NCBI GenBank assembly: GCA_032622095.1
Contig: CP136064.1
Location: 136,477,954 to 136,541,953, forward strand
Direction: 5' to 3'
Source of the DNA: Siphonodentalium dalli
Taxonomy: Eukaryota > Mollusca > Scaphopoda > Gadilida > Siphonodentaliidae
Length of the DNA: 64,000 nt
Part shown: positions 46,733-59,300 of the stretch, in pieces
Layout: every line of letters starts with the position of its first letter
How positions within the stretch are numbered: the first letter of the stretch is position 1
Program-made: the position numbers and the translations under genes
Notes under the pieces: generated by a model
Told to the model about the DNA's origin: nothing
What the model saw: only the letters and a program-made list of their open reading frames with translations
Database searches by the model: none

Positions 46733-48865
46733 GATTCAATTTAATGAACAATATGGAAATAATAATACAAATAAACACAATTATTCAAATGAATCATCAA
46801 GTTGTGGTTAAAGTAATGTATTAACCAATAATTTATTCCAAAAAATATCTGAAAAATATGTCAAGATCAGCTATATAATAACTATCGACTATCGTAACCT
46901 GTGAAAAAAATATTCAAGTCCAATTGCTAAATGAAATCTGAAAAAAAAATATTCAAGTCCTAAGTTCACTGTAAATAAATTACGGCTTTAGCATAAAAAG
47001 AAGAAATAAATCTCTATGTACGATAACGCAGAAATATCTGGAACAAATTTCTAAGTCCGATGAAGTCGCCTAATGTCGATGTAAATCGGCTACCGTCTAC
47101 AAACAAATTTCAAAGTACAACCATGTCACCTAATTTCAATGCAAAAACAGCTGAAAAAAAATCTAAGTTGGGACAAGTCACCTAATTTTAATAATGTCTG
47201 ACGACGAGCTGAAAAAATTCAAAGTCGAAACTAATCACCTTTTTCCGAACTAAAATGCGAACGAACTGAAAAAAAATTTCTAAGTATCCTATTTTCAATG
47301 TACTGCGGCCACCGTCTTCGGAAAATCTGAAAATTTTTACGAGACGAGCGAAGTTACCTAATTTCACTAATCTGACGTAGACGTCAGAATGAAAAATTTC
47401 TGACACTGCGAGTCAGTGAGAAAAACTGAAACAAAACTAAATTTATAAAGCAAATCAAAGATTTAGATATAATTAGCTTAGTTAATTAATTATACCATTA
47501 TTAATTTGAATTATTTAATTCATGCGATGATATGAAATGATGCGAGCGCACGGTATTGTACGACAAAAAGATTGAAATGTCAAGCGACAAGTGGGCAAGT
47601 CAGAATGTAGGTCGGGGAAAGTCGGTATGGGCAAGATACCGTGACCATTATTATTGGCCAACTGACTGGACGACACTAAACTTACCGTCTTATGTTATCT
47701 GCGACTACTGAACACAACACAAAAACACCGAAGCAGAATGAAGAATGTCGAACAACAATGCTGATGGAAAACAAGCTGAAACTACAATTTTCACAAATGC
47801 CATCTTAAACACTACCGTGATGATGCAAAAATTATTTGCATCCAAAATGCCAACACAAATGATGCACTAAGTTAAGTATGCATCCGCAGAAAGCGATTAA
47901 ATTTACACAACCAGAAAACACGGAATGTTTGGAAAATTTCAAATATTTTCCAACAAGTCTGGCTTTGGAAAAATATCACTTAATCAGCAGTGTGATTCTG
48001 GCACATGAGAAATTTGACAAAGTGGCCTGACATATTTTGTTGTCAATTTTGGATACTCAATCAAATACAACATTTTTCACATGCTATGAGCCTCAAAATA
48101 AATTACCAGTATCTTAGCTAGTCTATAGTTTGCATGAAAACAACTTACACTTACAAAAATTACTGGCACTGATGAAAAACAATGACAAAATCGTCCGGAT
48201 TTGCTCACGTTGAGATGTCAACAAAAAGCCATGTGTCAATGTTTACAACGCAAAACCGGAAGTTCTATTTATGTGTCGGGTTTACCAAACAGAGCACTTT
48301 ATTGAGCGTTGAAGAAAACAGACACTGCTTTGAATAAGAAATAGAACGCTCTTTATACACGACACACGTTAGTTATAAGATTATACAGGCACATTTGACA
48401 GCATGACCGGGGTCACGTCACCAAAGTTGCATACACAAGCTCACAACCCTAAATAAACTAATTAAGCTATTGATGATGCATGGCTCAAATCAGAATGAAC
48501 AGAAGTGCATATAAACAAAACAAGTGTGCATATAAATAAACAATGGGCATTTTGAGAATAATTGACATCAGATCCCAATTGAATGTGAATTGTTTACAAT
48601 TTAGCACGTCACAGTTTGTGATTGACTTGGTCAAGCGATAATTGAATAGCACAATAGTTTGCCTACACACTGCACTGGATCAAACAATCACTGAACGAAT
48701 AGATCACACGGGCGACACATTGTTGTTACTGCGTGCGCGTCCTCAGTTGACAGGTTGGGATTTCCCAGTTTCCAGCAACAGTTATCTTTGGGCTGGTTTA
48801 CCAGTTTCACTTAAAGAAACACAACTTCTTCGAATTTCCAAGAGTTCTGGAAGCCACTGCCATTA
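46733..48865 (-). other. Retrotransposon leader, no gag capsid recognised
   Basis: 2.1 kb between the primer-binding site and the first recognised frame. The part nearest the gene (46850-47410) is a degenerate tandem repeat of ~60-80 bp: CTAAGTCCGATGAAGTCGCC / CAAAGTACAACCATGTCACC / CTAAGTTGGGACAAGTCACC, each followed by TAATxTCAAT and a CTGAAAAAA run. The rest is unremarkable. Confidence 0.6.
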
Positions 48866-48880
48866 CCACGGTGAGCGCCA
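48866..48880 (-). other. Primer-binding site candidate
   Basis: TGGCGCTCACCGTGG on the element's strand, two bases after the 5' LTR end. It begins TGG, complementary to a tRNA CCA end. I cannot name the tRNA. Confidence 0.65.
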
Positions 48881-48882
48881 AA

Positions 48883-49936
48883 TGTCATAGGGTTACTATG
48901 GGTCCATTTATATTATTAAATGTCCTTGAGCCTTTGACATTAAATTTATAAAGTTAGCCTTGGCAGTATGGGCTCCGTCAATGAATTCTCAGTGTTGGTG
49001 GGCAGGGTCTATGGAAAGTTCATATTACCTTTTGTAGTCTTCAATAGCATTTATTCATCTTAATAACACATCTTGATTATCATCATCATCACCAACACAT
49101 ACAATCAAACATCATCCACAGACTGGCATAGTCTGTTCACATAACACAGAGAGTGTTATCATACATCACTATAGGCATAGAATAGGCCCTGCAACCAAAT
49201 GCAAATATATTACCATTTGCATGATAAGCACGCATATGTGCATACACAAATATATGTTAAAGGAACTTGAGGAGTTCCTGAAAATACAAGAGATGCCAGA
49301 TATCCAATCTATCTAATTGAGATATCTACAAACTGGCATCTCAGGTTATCGGGAGATAACCTCACAAAAGTAATCACATGAAAATATAATTAAAATAGGA
49401 AATATACTTTGTCAAAATGGACAAACTCTATGGTGATTTACTTGAAGACAAAAGTATTAATAAAAACATTGGTTATAACGATAAAATATAGAAACTGTGA
49501 ACATACCAGTTCAATGAGACATAGGCCACTATGTCAGGATCTGTATACAACGATAGTCTAAACAACTTGACGACATCATGACGACAAAATAAACTAAGAC
49601 TTTAAGACAATAACTTTCCGAAGACAACTTTACTTTCTGACCAACTAATCTAAAACCCCGCGAAACTGTTTAATCTTTGACAACTTTACGCGCGACCATG
49701 TGTCATCCAATCAGCTGCGAGCTTACCTGTACTATTTGAATTGGCGGTACTAGAGCGTTTAGCATTGGGCTGAAGTGACAGAGTAATAGTTACAGGGACG
49801 GATCGAACACAGCAAAGTTGAGAGGGTAAACGGGATGTCGTAAATACCGGTGATATGGGTGAATATGTTAGCTGCTAGTTGTCTGTATTAACTTGTATTA
49901 GTTGTATATAAACTAGGGCTAAATTACACCGTCACA
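48883..49936 (-). repeat. 5' LTR
   Basis: 1054 bp, near-identical to 39643-40693. A TTTATATA box lies on the minus strand near 49905-49915, close to the LTR start, and AATAAA-type motifs lie near 49045. Confidence 0.9.
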
Positions 49937-49940
49937 GTAC
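49937..49940. other. Right 4-bp target duplication GTAC
   Basis: Matches 39639-39642. Confidence 0.7.
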
Positions 49941-50060
49941 CACGTGCAAAGGTATGGTACCTATAGATACTATCGGGAACCGTTCAAATAATTAAAGTAC
50001 CATATGCATACATATTTTATATATATTATTGGCAACCGGTCAAATAATTAAAGTACTCTC
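49941..50060. repeat. Two ~75-bp tandem units
   Basis: GGGAACCGTTCAAATAATTAAAGTAC and GGCAACCGGTCAAATAATTAAAGTAC-type units (each shown in part: CAAATAATTAAAGTAC) lie ~75 bp apart. Confidence 0.55.
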
Positions 50061-50192
50061 GTGCATGCAAATGCATGTAGGAATTTCCCGGATTGGTCTG
50101 GTTGTTATATATCAAGATGTGTACAGTATGTGACAATGTCAAGCTGCACACAGAAAATGCATTGGGCTAACGTTATTCTCTGTTTCTTTCAG

Positions 50193-50414
50193 GACTTATT
50201 TACTTGCTATCCTGTTTCTGGATCTGGATATTTTGTGTATAAGCTACGGTACTATACAAGCGGATTCGATCAAAGTTTACTCGTCTGTCGAAACCATCAA
50301 CGGCTTGGGGATATGAACTTACATGTACCAGTGTTCCAGCATGGTCTATATCGTGTTGCACATCGTTATATTGTGAATATTATTGCACGACTGACACCAG
50401 CGCGAGCGACATAA
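50193..50414 (+). other. Candidate terminal exon, unidentified
   Basis: Follows a convincing acceptor (TTCTCTGTTTCTTTCAG, ending at 50192) and stays open for ~70 codons to TAA-type stop (LFTCYPVSGSGYFVYKLRYY...IIARLTPARAT). No domain recognised and no donor partner visible. Confidence 0.2.
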
Positions 50415-51690
50415 CACCATGTACGACATGAATTCGTCAGTTTATGATTATTCACTTGGATGGAAATTCTTACTTGTCCTGTGTTGTGCATTCAATCAGA
50501 TGCAAACAAAAACTCGGCATTCATCGGTGTATCGATAATCGGCACTGAAAGGATGATGTGTGTTCATCTTGTTGTGGCAGTTATACATCTGATACATCAG
50601 TTATTAATAAAGTAATGATAACCTGTGAAAATGGTAAATTCCAGATATGCAAGGAGGTGAATATAAAATGGTTTCTCTCGCGATATGATTTATTCAGAAG
50701 AATTGTCAATCAATGTCCAACAAAACAGTTGCTTCACACAAGCCAAGTTCCTGCATACATATATGCATGAGCCAGAGTACACTGAATCCAGTTCATAACA
50801 GATCATGGAATGATGGAAATATTATATTTCATATAATATGTTGGGTTATGTATACATAAATTAATCTTTATGGATCCATGGGTTTAATTTCTCCTGGATA
50901 AATCATTCCAACATATGCAACAAGCGGCATACATATGTGCATAGATACAAATAAGCTTAGTAATTGCTCATTTCATAATATGTCAACAGATAAAATTAAT
51001 TGCTGTACATGCATTGTATTGAATTTATATACTCAGAATATACAGTATCATGGACTAATTAGAAAACGGATTGCAAAAACGCGATATTCTTTCTTATGTG
51101 ACATTTTATATCACCATGCACAGAGTTCGCTCTATATAATAGCACTGGTACGTACATGAGCAATTACTAGGTTTAATTTAATCATATGTACTTTGAGCCG
51201 TTTCAAATTTTGCACATCTACATCAGATCACCCTCCAGAATAATGATGTTCGAAGAAGATGTAACCTGACCAAAATTTAAAGCCACATAATGTTTGAATA
51301 TTTTATTCCCAACATAATCGAGAGCACAAAATCGCAAATTAAGCTGAAATAAACACATTTCTTTTGAATGGTAAAGTGATATATAAGCTAACAAAAATAT
51401 GTAGCATTTTCGATAACTTTATTCAGGAGACCAATAAAAAATATTTTTCTTTAGAGTGAGTAGATTGTCAAGATTCTTAAAATCAACAACTAATGACATG
51501 TCATTTTGTCTTTATTTAAATCGGCATACACTTTTTTTCTATATATGTTTCATTTTCTTCTGGTTTTATATTTGTGAATTTGAATGTTATTTCCAATTAT
51601 AATACTTTGAAGTTGCAAACATTATGTGGGACTTTAAATTTAGTGGTATGTTGTATCTCGTCGGATGATAACTTTATAAGGACTCCCTAA
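50415..51690. other. No recognised gene
   Basis: AT-rich sequence with no supported features. Confidence 0.5.
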
Positions 51691-51734
51691 TGTGAGGGGA
51701 ATCGTCCCTACGAATGGAGCCTCGATCCGTCCCT

Positions 51735-52432
51735 GTCAATGCCCAAACACAACGTTGGCCCAACGTTGCCCCAACGTCGTATTCTTAGTGGAATTCACCG
51801 TTGATTCGACGTCGTTTCAACGTCGGGTGCCCGACGGCGCATCAACGTCGGCTCCACGTCGAACGACCGTCGAGTCGACGACGGGATCCGACGTCGAGCC
51901 GACGACGAGCCAGCGGCAACAGCCATATTTGGCCCAACGTTGATAGAAATGACGTTGGCCCAACGTTGGCCCAACGTTGGCCCAACGTCGTATTATTAGT
52001 GGAATTCACCGTTGGTTCGACGTCGTTTCAACGTCGGGTGCCCAACGGCGCACCAACGTCGGATCCACGTCGAACGACCGTCGAGTCGACGACGGGATCC
52101 GACGTCGAGCCGACGACGAGCCAGCGGCAACAGCCATATTTGGCCCAACGTTGATAGAAATGACGTTGGCCCAACGTTGGCCCAACGTTGGCCCAACGTT
52201 GGCCCAACGTCGTATTATTAGTGGAATTCACCGTTGGTTCGACGTCGTTTCAACGTCGGGTGCCCGACGGCGCACCAACGTCGGATCCACGTCGAACGAC
52301 CGTCGAGTCGACGACGGGATCCGACGTCGAGCCGACGACGAGCCAGCGGCAACAGCCATAGTTGGCCCAACGTTGGATTCCAACGTTGGCCCAACGATAG
52401 AAATGACGTTGGCCCAACGTTGGCCCACATAG
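51735..52432. repeat. Nested minisatellite: ~211-222-bp units with 11-bp subrepeats
   Basis: Three units start at GTGGAATTCACCGTTG (51788, 51999, 52221), so spacing is 211 then 222 bp. The difference is one extra copy of the 11-bp unit TTGGCCCAACG. Each unit also contains TTCGACGTCGTTTCAACGTC, GTCGAGTCGACGACGGGATCC and a GGCAACAGCCATA segment. The sequence is GC-rich and full of short palindromes (AACGTT, GTCGAC, GACGTC), unlike the AT-rich surroundings. Open frames here just translate the repeat. Confidence 0.9.
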
Positions 52433-52460
52433 GTGTGCTATCTGGGCAAGAACTGTAAAT

Positions 52461-54804
52461 TTAATAACCGAAGGGTAATGTGTCAAGGTTTTCTTGTATT
52501 TCTACACGTTTTGTGTAGACGATGCTGTACTCCTTGTCCTGTTTTTGGTTGTAGAGTAAGGGCCTGCGATGATTTTATTTTTGGTTATGTACACTTTGCA
52601 GTGGTCGTTTAGATCATTCTCTCCTTCCCTTTTCAAAGATACCAAAAAGTGTATCTTCATTGTGTTGACATCGTTCAGGGTAAACCCTCTGACCTTATAC
52701 ACTTCCTTGTTGTCGGTGGTCTGATACGCATAGTTTTTAGGGCCGCCACTCCGGAAATTTGATACGGAATGCCCTTGAGCTCGTCCGTGAGATCGCCGAG
52801 GTAGTCACCCATCTGAACTGTAGGGCCTCCGATCTTTAAACGTAGATGCCAGAATCTGAAATGGATATAAAACACGTATTATGATCTAATTGTTGTTAAC
52901 TTTATGAGTATGTGTGGTTTAAAAAGTGCCCTTACGCTGACAGCCATCGAGGACTGCCAATTCATTGAATAGCTTCGTTACCCACAATGTATTTAATACT
53001 AATTGACTGAATTGCTTACTCACCATGTTTCCCCCGAGGTGTTCCAAAACGTCGTACAGTTTGAGAAGCGCATATGCAGTGGTGAAACTGGTGATGAATA
53101 CGTTCATCTTGTTGTCGTCGGGTATGAAGTGTCGGGTCGTATACGTATGACAGCTGAATGTGGGTGTCGTTGGTGATGTGAAAGACTTTCACGTGTGTGG
53201 TGGAGTCCGAAATGAAGCTGAAAAACTTTTCGGGCTCACTATCATGTACAATATCGCTTTGGGACATGTTCGGCCTCTCTCTGAATTTTCCCCTGGAAGA
53301 GAAACCTTGAAATATTATAATATTGTACATCAACGTGGCTTTTACATTAAAATCTTTTACATTCAGCATTTTTTTTTTTACAAACAATACACTCACCAAA
53401 GGACATTCAGAATCATTTTGAAGTGGCTCTTAGTGTGGGTCCTTTATTTATGTTGTCAGGATCCAGCTGTATGCCCTCCACACTAGCATAGTACACTATG
53501 TAGCGCCCCTTGTCACTTTCGACCCAAGCTGGGCACCCACTCACTTCCTGTCTCAACTTTAAGAACCTGTGATGTGAAATTTTTTGTTTAACAATGCTAC
53601 AATGTACAAACCATCACCACACACTCTCCCCTGAACCGATGACATCGTGTGCAAAAAATGGGGAGGGATGGTGCACGTTTTTTTATATAAAAAAATTTAT
53701 GTTAAAATGTTTTTGTTGTATAAAAAATAAGTGTCAAAACAATAATTTCCAAAATGAATTAATATTAAATACTAACTTGTTGATGTATCCAGAGAAAAGA
53801 CCTCTGCTTGTGCTTTTCCTTTCGAATTTCGTGGTTTCTTCCCAGTAATTTACTTCAAAGACTTTCATCAGAGAATATCCTTGGTCGAGAGCCTTAGCTA
53901 TTTCACAAGTGGTCCAGCAGCCAGTGAGTGAGCGATCCGACTCATCGTACATACAATATGTGACCTTTCATCCAGTAGCTCCATAACAAAGGGAATGTGA
54001 GCTTGCCCCCTGATCGGTAGAGTAATATACCGTTGTACAGTCCACGAGGCGGCAACAATTTCACCAGCGCTAGTCCGAAATATTCACATATATCTCTGAA
54101 GTCTGGTGATGAGTTGCAGATGTTTTTTAAATGAACGGGTACAATGAAGTAATAATCGACGTATTTCAACGTCTCTCCCTGTTGTGCATCATACGCCAAT
54201 TGCAACGTTTGCCCTACCTGAAATTTAAAAAAAATAATTTTCCTTTTTTTGTTCTTCTATAAATTTAAATATTGTTTTTCAAAAAATTTCTTTTCTAGAG
54301 AAATATATTCTCACCACCGAAAAATGAGTTACGTGGTCTCAGACGCGGTTGTATGTCCAAACTCTCCACATATTCCCGCACCTCAGTGTAATCTTTCAAC
54401 AACTTGTCAAACGTGTGTTCCCAGATGCACACGTACTTGAACCCAGCTTCTTTCAAGAAATTTCGCTTCTTTATCGTTAAAGCGTGAAATTTACTCAAAG
54501 ACTGTTTAGTGAATGGGTGCATCGTAGTATCACGGTTCCGAGGATGGGACATTGGACAGACATGATTAAAACAAACTAGAAATAGAAATGACTGAATCTG
54601 TATTCTTGTAAAATCAAAAGTTGGATGTGACAACAAAACAAATAATTCAAAATGAAAATGCATACCATGGAATTCAATGCACATCTTGGTGGTCTGACAA
54701 AATCCACCCACCTTGTAGCGACTGTTCGGTATCTTATACTCCCCATTTTGCAGGGTGTGATCTATTTCGAATCCTTTTTTGTGGGACAGCCTATGGGCGG
54801 CCAT
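52461..54804 (-). pseudogene. Polinton-type protein-primed DNA polymerase B
   Basis: Seven exon-like blocks on the minus strand, each bounded by GT..AG signals. The first (54804-54666; RYKVGGFCQTTKMCIEF) and second (54575-54315; HVCPMSHPRNRD, YVCIWEHTFDKLL, ESLDIQPRLRPRNSFFGG) form the exonuclease/N-terminal part. The third (54217-53777) has YVDYYF, EYFGLALVKLLPPRGLY, RSGGKLTFPL and RSLTGCWTTCEIAKAL. The fourth (53566-53397) has EGIQLDPDNI and RAT. The fifth (53292-53024) has GKFRERPNMSQSDI and LLKLYDVLEHLGG. The last (52855-52461) has DSGIYV, GDYLGDLTDELKG, VRGFTLNDVNT and a family-typical end LPFGY. Motif A lacks the SLYP signature, motif C survives only partly, and several frameshifts remain. 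The N-terminus is absent, so the true start is unknown. Non-functional. Confidence 0.8.
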
Positions 54805-54839
54805 TCGGTCGGAAATTACATGAAATAAAAGTTAATGGT

Positions 54840-55385
54840 GGTTTGTGAAAACAATAGTCTCTATTTTCAAACCAATATACTCCATTTCCAAACCAATAAT
54901 CGTTCTTGGATTCAATAAGAGACAGTTCCGTTTTAATAGATATAGATTCATAATCAATGTTGACCGATGCAAAATTAATGTTATATTTTAATTTAATAGT
55001 ATTCATTGTTCAACTAATATCTAACAACACACAATTAGTAAGATTCGCGCATATTCAATAAACGTACATTCCGTTTCAATAGCCATATTTTCTTAATCAA
55101 TAAAGATATTTCAAACCAATAGACAATTTCCCACGATCAATGATTATCGTTATAAAACAAATAGACCTTATTGTCATTCTTATATTTAAAAGATATAAAT
55201 TATCACCAACTTGATGCACAATTAACGTTCGTATTTGAATCAATATCTAATAGTGGAATCAACTATTTCCGGTGAAACCAATGACTAAAAATGCAGAATT
55301 AATGGACGAGTCTACAGAATTAATAGCTTCCGTTTACAAACCAATGAACGCTAGGGGCGCCACCAATCTTAAATTAACGATAGGG
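54840..55385. repeat. ~21-bp periodic CAAT/TAAT array
   Basis: About 25 short cores such as AAACCAATA, ATTCAATAA, TTTTAATAG, AATCAATG and AATTAATG recur every ~19-23 bp (mostly 20-22), separated by dissimilar 10-11-bp spacers. It lies directly upstream of the PolB remnant. This is not a normal tandem repeat because only the core is shared. Confidence 0.6.
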
Positions 55386-55400
55386 GCGCCACCAATCTTG
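55352..55400. repeat. Two copies of AGGGGCGCCACCAATCTT
   Basis: GGGGCGCCACCAATCTT occurs twice, ~31 bp apart, at the right edge of the periodic array. GGCGCC is palindromic. Confidence 0.7.
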
Positions 55401-55404
55401 CTGG

Positions 55405-56330
55405 AGTCACCTAACTGCAAAATCCGTGACGTCAACATGGGATATCCCCGCTGCCAAAAAACAATGCATGTTCTCAAACATTTTCGCGTCAGAAAGTGAC
55501 CCTGAACATGAAAACTGCGATGATATACGGACTGTGGACTATATCCTGTACCTGTAGCAGATACCGAAGATGCATTTGAGAGCTTGTTTTTAATATTGAC
55601 CCAGAATGCCGACGAAGATCTGAATTAAGCAACCCAATTGGAGGACTGTATGATGTTGATGTATCACTGTCAGTATCTATAACTCATTCACTGTCAGTAT
55701 TACTGTGATTATCACTGTTCCAAGAGTTGCAGGGATTGTCTGTCAAAATCCGGTGGAGAACTTAGGATGTGTGTGACAAGTACTAACAACAGCAGTATGA
55801 ATATGATTATGTCAACAATAACAACAACAACATCTCGAACACCATAAGATAATCGTTCGATCTACTGCGTAGTGCGTACTAGCCCTGTACATTGCGACGA
55901 CTTCTTCTGAAAACAACCATTGAGTGGAACCGCTTCGAACAGTCAGATGTTGATTCAGGCGATCGGTAATGAAGAATGTCTGAAGGATTTATTAAATATG
56001 GATTCTATTTTCTAGACGTTTCATACGAGCGTCGTGGAATAGGATTCAGAACATTGCTGGAGTATTGATCAAGTAAACATGACAGTGAGAAGAGCACTTC
56101 AGAACTCAATCATAAGCCAACTAGAACAGAGGTCATGTCAACTTACAGGTTGCATTATACATTGCATATATTGTGACCACATAAATGATATATACAACTG
56201 CAGTGACTTCTTCATTATTTCAGTATTCGATACCATAACCATGGTCGTTCCATCCATACCATAATTTTTGGTTTTACATACCGGTACGGTACCGGATTGT
56301 TTGGTTACTTTTTTATTTCGTAATTTTATT
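55405..56330. other. No recognised gene
   Basis: AT-moderate sequence, with CAACAATAACAACAACAAC near 55805-55830. No supported feature. Confidence 0.5.
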
Positions 56331-59300
56331 CTAGTAGCTCATGGTGGTTTTGTATGCACTTGTATGTCCAGAGAAAAACTCTTCGTGAATCCACTAATTG
56401 AAGGTACACGAACAATATTTGGTTGGTGACACATTTCCCATTGAGGGCGAAATGGGTCAAATGGCCACGCCCCTTTTTGCGCGAAGTACTACCACCCGCC
56501 GTGACTATATCTCCAGAACCGTTGGACATAGGCCACATTATGGAGAGTCAGTAATACATTTTCATATCCAAAGTCAAAGGTTTTTAAGATAATTGCCAAA
56601 AACCAAAAAAAATCCATTTTTAAGGGCCAAATTTTGGGGTTCAGCACTTTTATCTCAAAGCTGAGCCCCCAATTCGAATTATATTGATCTATATCCATCG
56701 GTACCACATATAGGTATAATTTCTGTACCATTATCGGATGGGATTGACCCTCAAGGAGCTCTTGACCCTGAAAATCCACAGTATGGGGAGTCAGTAATAC
56801 ATTTTCATATCCAAAAGTCAATGGTTTTTAAGATAATTGCCAAAAACCGATTTCAGCATGTTACGCACCACAAATATACAATACCACCAAGGCCACAGCA
56901 TATGTATGACACTTTTTAAAGAACTATCCGAATTCTCTGATCGACTTAAGAGCACAATTGACCACACACAATGGGATTAGCTGGAAATTGCTGCTGAGGA
57001 TGTGTTGACCCCGACACACAACATGAGCTCTCCACGACTGAACATGCCTTGGAACTGGTGTGCTTTACCAAAAATCAGGTAACAATTGTGCTCTAATCAA
57101 CAGAAATGTACAGATTGAACAAAACAGGTTTTCAAAATTTGTTATCAACATTTAACAGCTGATCTGATTTAAGTGACCAAGCTATGAAACATGCTAAACA
57201 CTTTTACTAAATGGAATGACCAGCTGTTTGCTTCATGCAGCAGCCACATGTTGCGATCCTAATATGGGTATTGCATCTGGACATAGTAAAACATGTTATA
57301 ATCAGATGAGAGATGACCATATGTACCACTATATATTTCAGAATTAATCAATTCTTCCAAAAGGACACCTCAACTCACAAACAGTTTTAGGAAATGATTG
57401 AATTAGTTTTTATTGGCCATGATAGTTGCAGCACTTGCAGGTTGGAGAAGATGAGGGTCTATAATTTCACTAACATAATTCTTCATAATAGCTAATAGCC
57501 CTCATAACTTACCATTTTAAAGATATTTTCATTTTCAATACCACCCCAGGTTAAGTGGTCCTGCTAATTTTGTATTATGCTGATGGGTACTGCTGGATTG
57601 CTATGATGTTTGTAGGTCAAAGCGATTCTGTTAAGTACCATCATTTTACCTAAAGTTGGTTATTTTTACATTGTTTGGCTAATCCGAGCAATTTGTGCAA
57701 AAGTCAGTGTCTGTATGAAACAATCAAGAACATATATACTTCAAAATATTGAATGTGTACGCTGATGTTTGTTAAACAACAGGAATAGTCATCTCAATTA
57801 TGGCCAGTTTGTAAAAACCAGCACCCATTATTGAAATATTTCACAATATACATGTTTTTTAATGTTTTCTACACATAGTGGCTTATCCTCGATTTGTTCA
57901 GATCGCTTTGCTCTACCTGAATATCATACCAAATTTATTAGCATCACAACTAAACTTGGGATGAATACTGCCAAATGAATATATTGTGATATATAGGGCA
58001 GTGGAAAAATAATGGTTGAGTCTTTTCTAAATATAGTTCTAGTAAAACCTACACAATACCGTCTTGGTCTGATAAGACTCAGAGTCATGTTTATTTAGGA
58101 GTATAGAGATGAATTCCACCAGTCTCATGAAAATTAAATGGGCTCTGCACTAGTAACATATGGGCTCCTGGGACCCATTAATATTGACAAATGCAACACA
58201 AATGAAAAATACAGAGTAAATTTCCTCAAACATAGATTATAACCTGACAATCATTGTGTTAGAATCAGTGTGCATATGTATGTGTAGGCATGGCCATAGC
58301 ATGTTTTTGAAATACTGCAGAGTGCAGACCATAACTTTCACTAGAATATACATGTAGTTACTGCATGTACATCACACACATAAGGCGACTGACACACATA
58401 CACGTACCTGCATGGTTCACAATATTTGACATGTAAAGTATATATATATATCTCTTTCTCTCTCTCCTATGCCTATAACATCAAACCAAACGGTTTACAG
58501 TACTGACATTTTTGGAGTGGCACATATACATACCTAAAAAATAAAAGTCAATTTAAAGGGACGAAATGAAAAATAAATTTGTGCAACTATAATGGGGATC
58601 TATATTGCATTACAACATCCAAAATCTACAAAATCTACAACATCCACAAATCTACTAAATCTACAAAAACATCTGACTATCATAGTCATTGGTAATGTGA
58701 TCATTTTTCCTTGATAAGTTGAAACATGAGGGAGGATTGCATAGCATGGCTACCTGCAGAATGTAGATTTGTATGTATTTATATCTGCATATCAACTGAT
58801 GCTTGTATTTTTCTTCTAACTCACTCTGAGCTCACAACGCAACAGGATTGCATTCGGAATTTCAAGCCCACAAAGCTAGACACTTTAGAATCAAGCTTGC
58901 CAAATAAATTTCCATGAACCTCACATGAACATGAAATATTCTGTATTTATGGAAGCCCTATATTTTTAATGTGTGGATTTATTATAACTGGACATGTATT
59001 TGTTAGTTTTGAACAGGACAATATATTTTAATATTACTGCAACTGCATCTTTCTTATGACGTATTTTCTTACAAACTCCCAAATTTGAACCAGAAACAAT
59101 TTAGGGCAAATATACATCTACGTGTACGTATACATATATCAGGATATAAATATAGGCAATCATGCCAGGCTAGTCATTATTTGTTGTAAAATAATGTACG
59201 TGTTAGGGAAATTGTAGAACCTTTATACAAAATGGTGATGCAGCCAATCAAAATTGATGTGGGACTGATAAAGACACAACCTGCTTGACTACCGAATCAT

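Larger units (their letters stand above)
39643..49936 (-). mobile_element. Ty3/gypsy LTR retrotransposon (nearly intact)
   Basis: 10.3 kb between near-identical LTRs, oriented on the minus strand. It has a primer-binding-site candidate, a polypurine tract, a nucleocapsid/protease frame, RT-RNase H-integrase and a 4-bp target duplication. RT precedes integrase, as in Ty3/gypsy. The coding region has a stop between protease and RT and a frameshift in the integrase. No capsid domain was recognised in the 2.1-kb leader. LTR identity makes this one of the youngest elements in the window. Confidence 0.9.

Noticed and set aside
51692-52486. Open frames on both strands in the minisatellite
   Set aside because: All follow from the 11-bp and ~210-bp repeats (QRWPNVGP-type peptides); open on both strands without codon evidence.
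19001-54804. PolB and the ATPase element belonging to one Polinton
   Set aside because: The ATPase element has its own termini and 6-bp duplication at 29768, so the PolB remnant at 52-55 kb is a different insertion.
54840-55385. CRISPR-like appearance (short core with variable spacers)
   Set aside because: The genome is eukaryotic, cores are only ~9 bp and degenerate, and spacers are ~11 bp. No cas-like genes.
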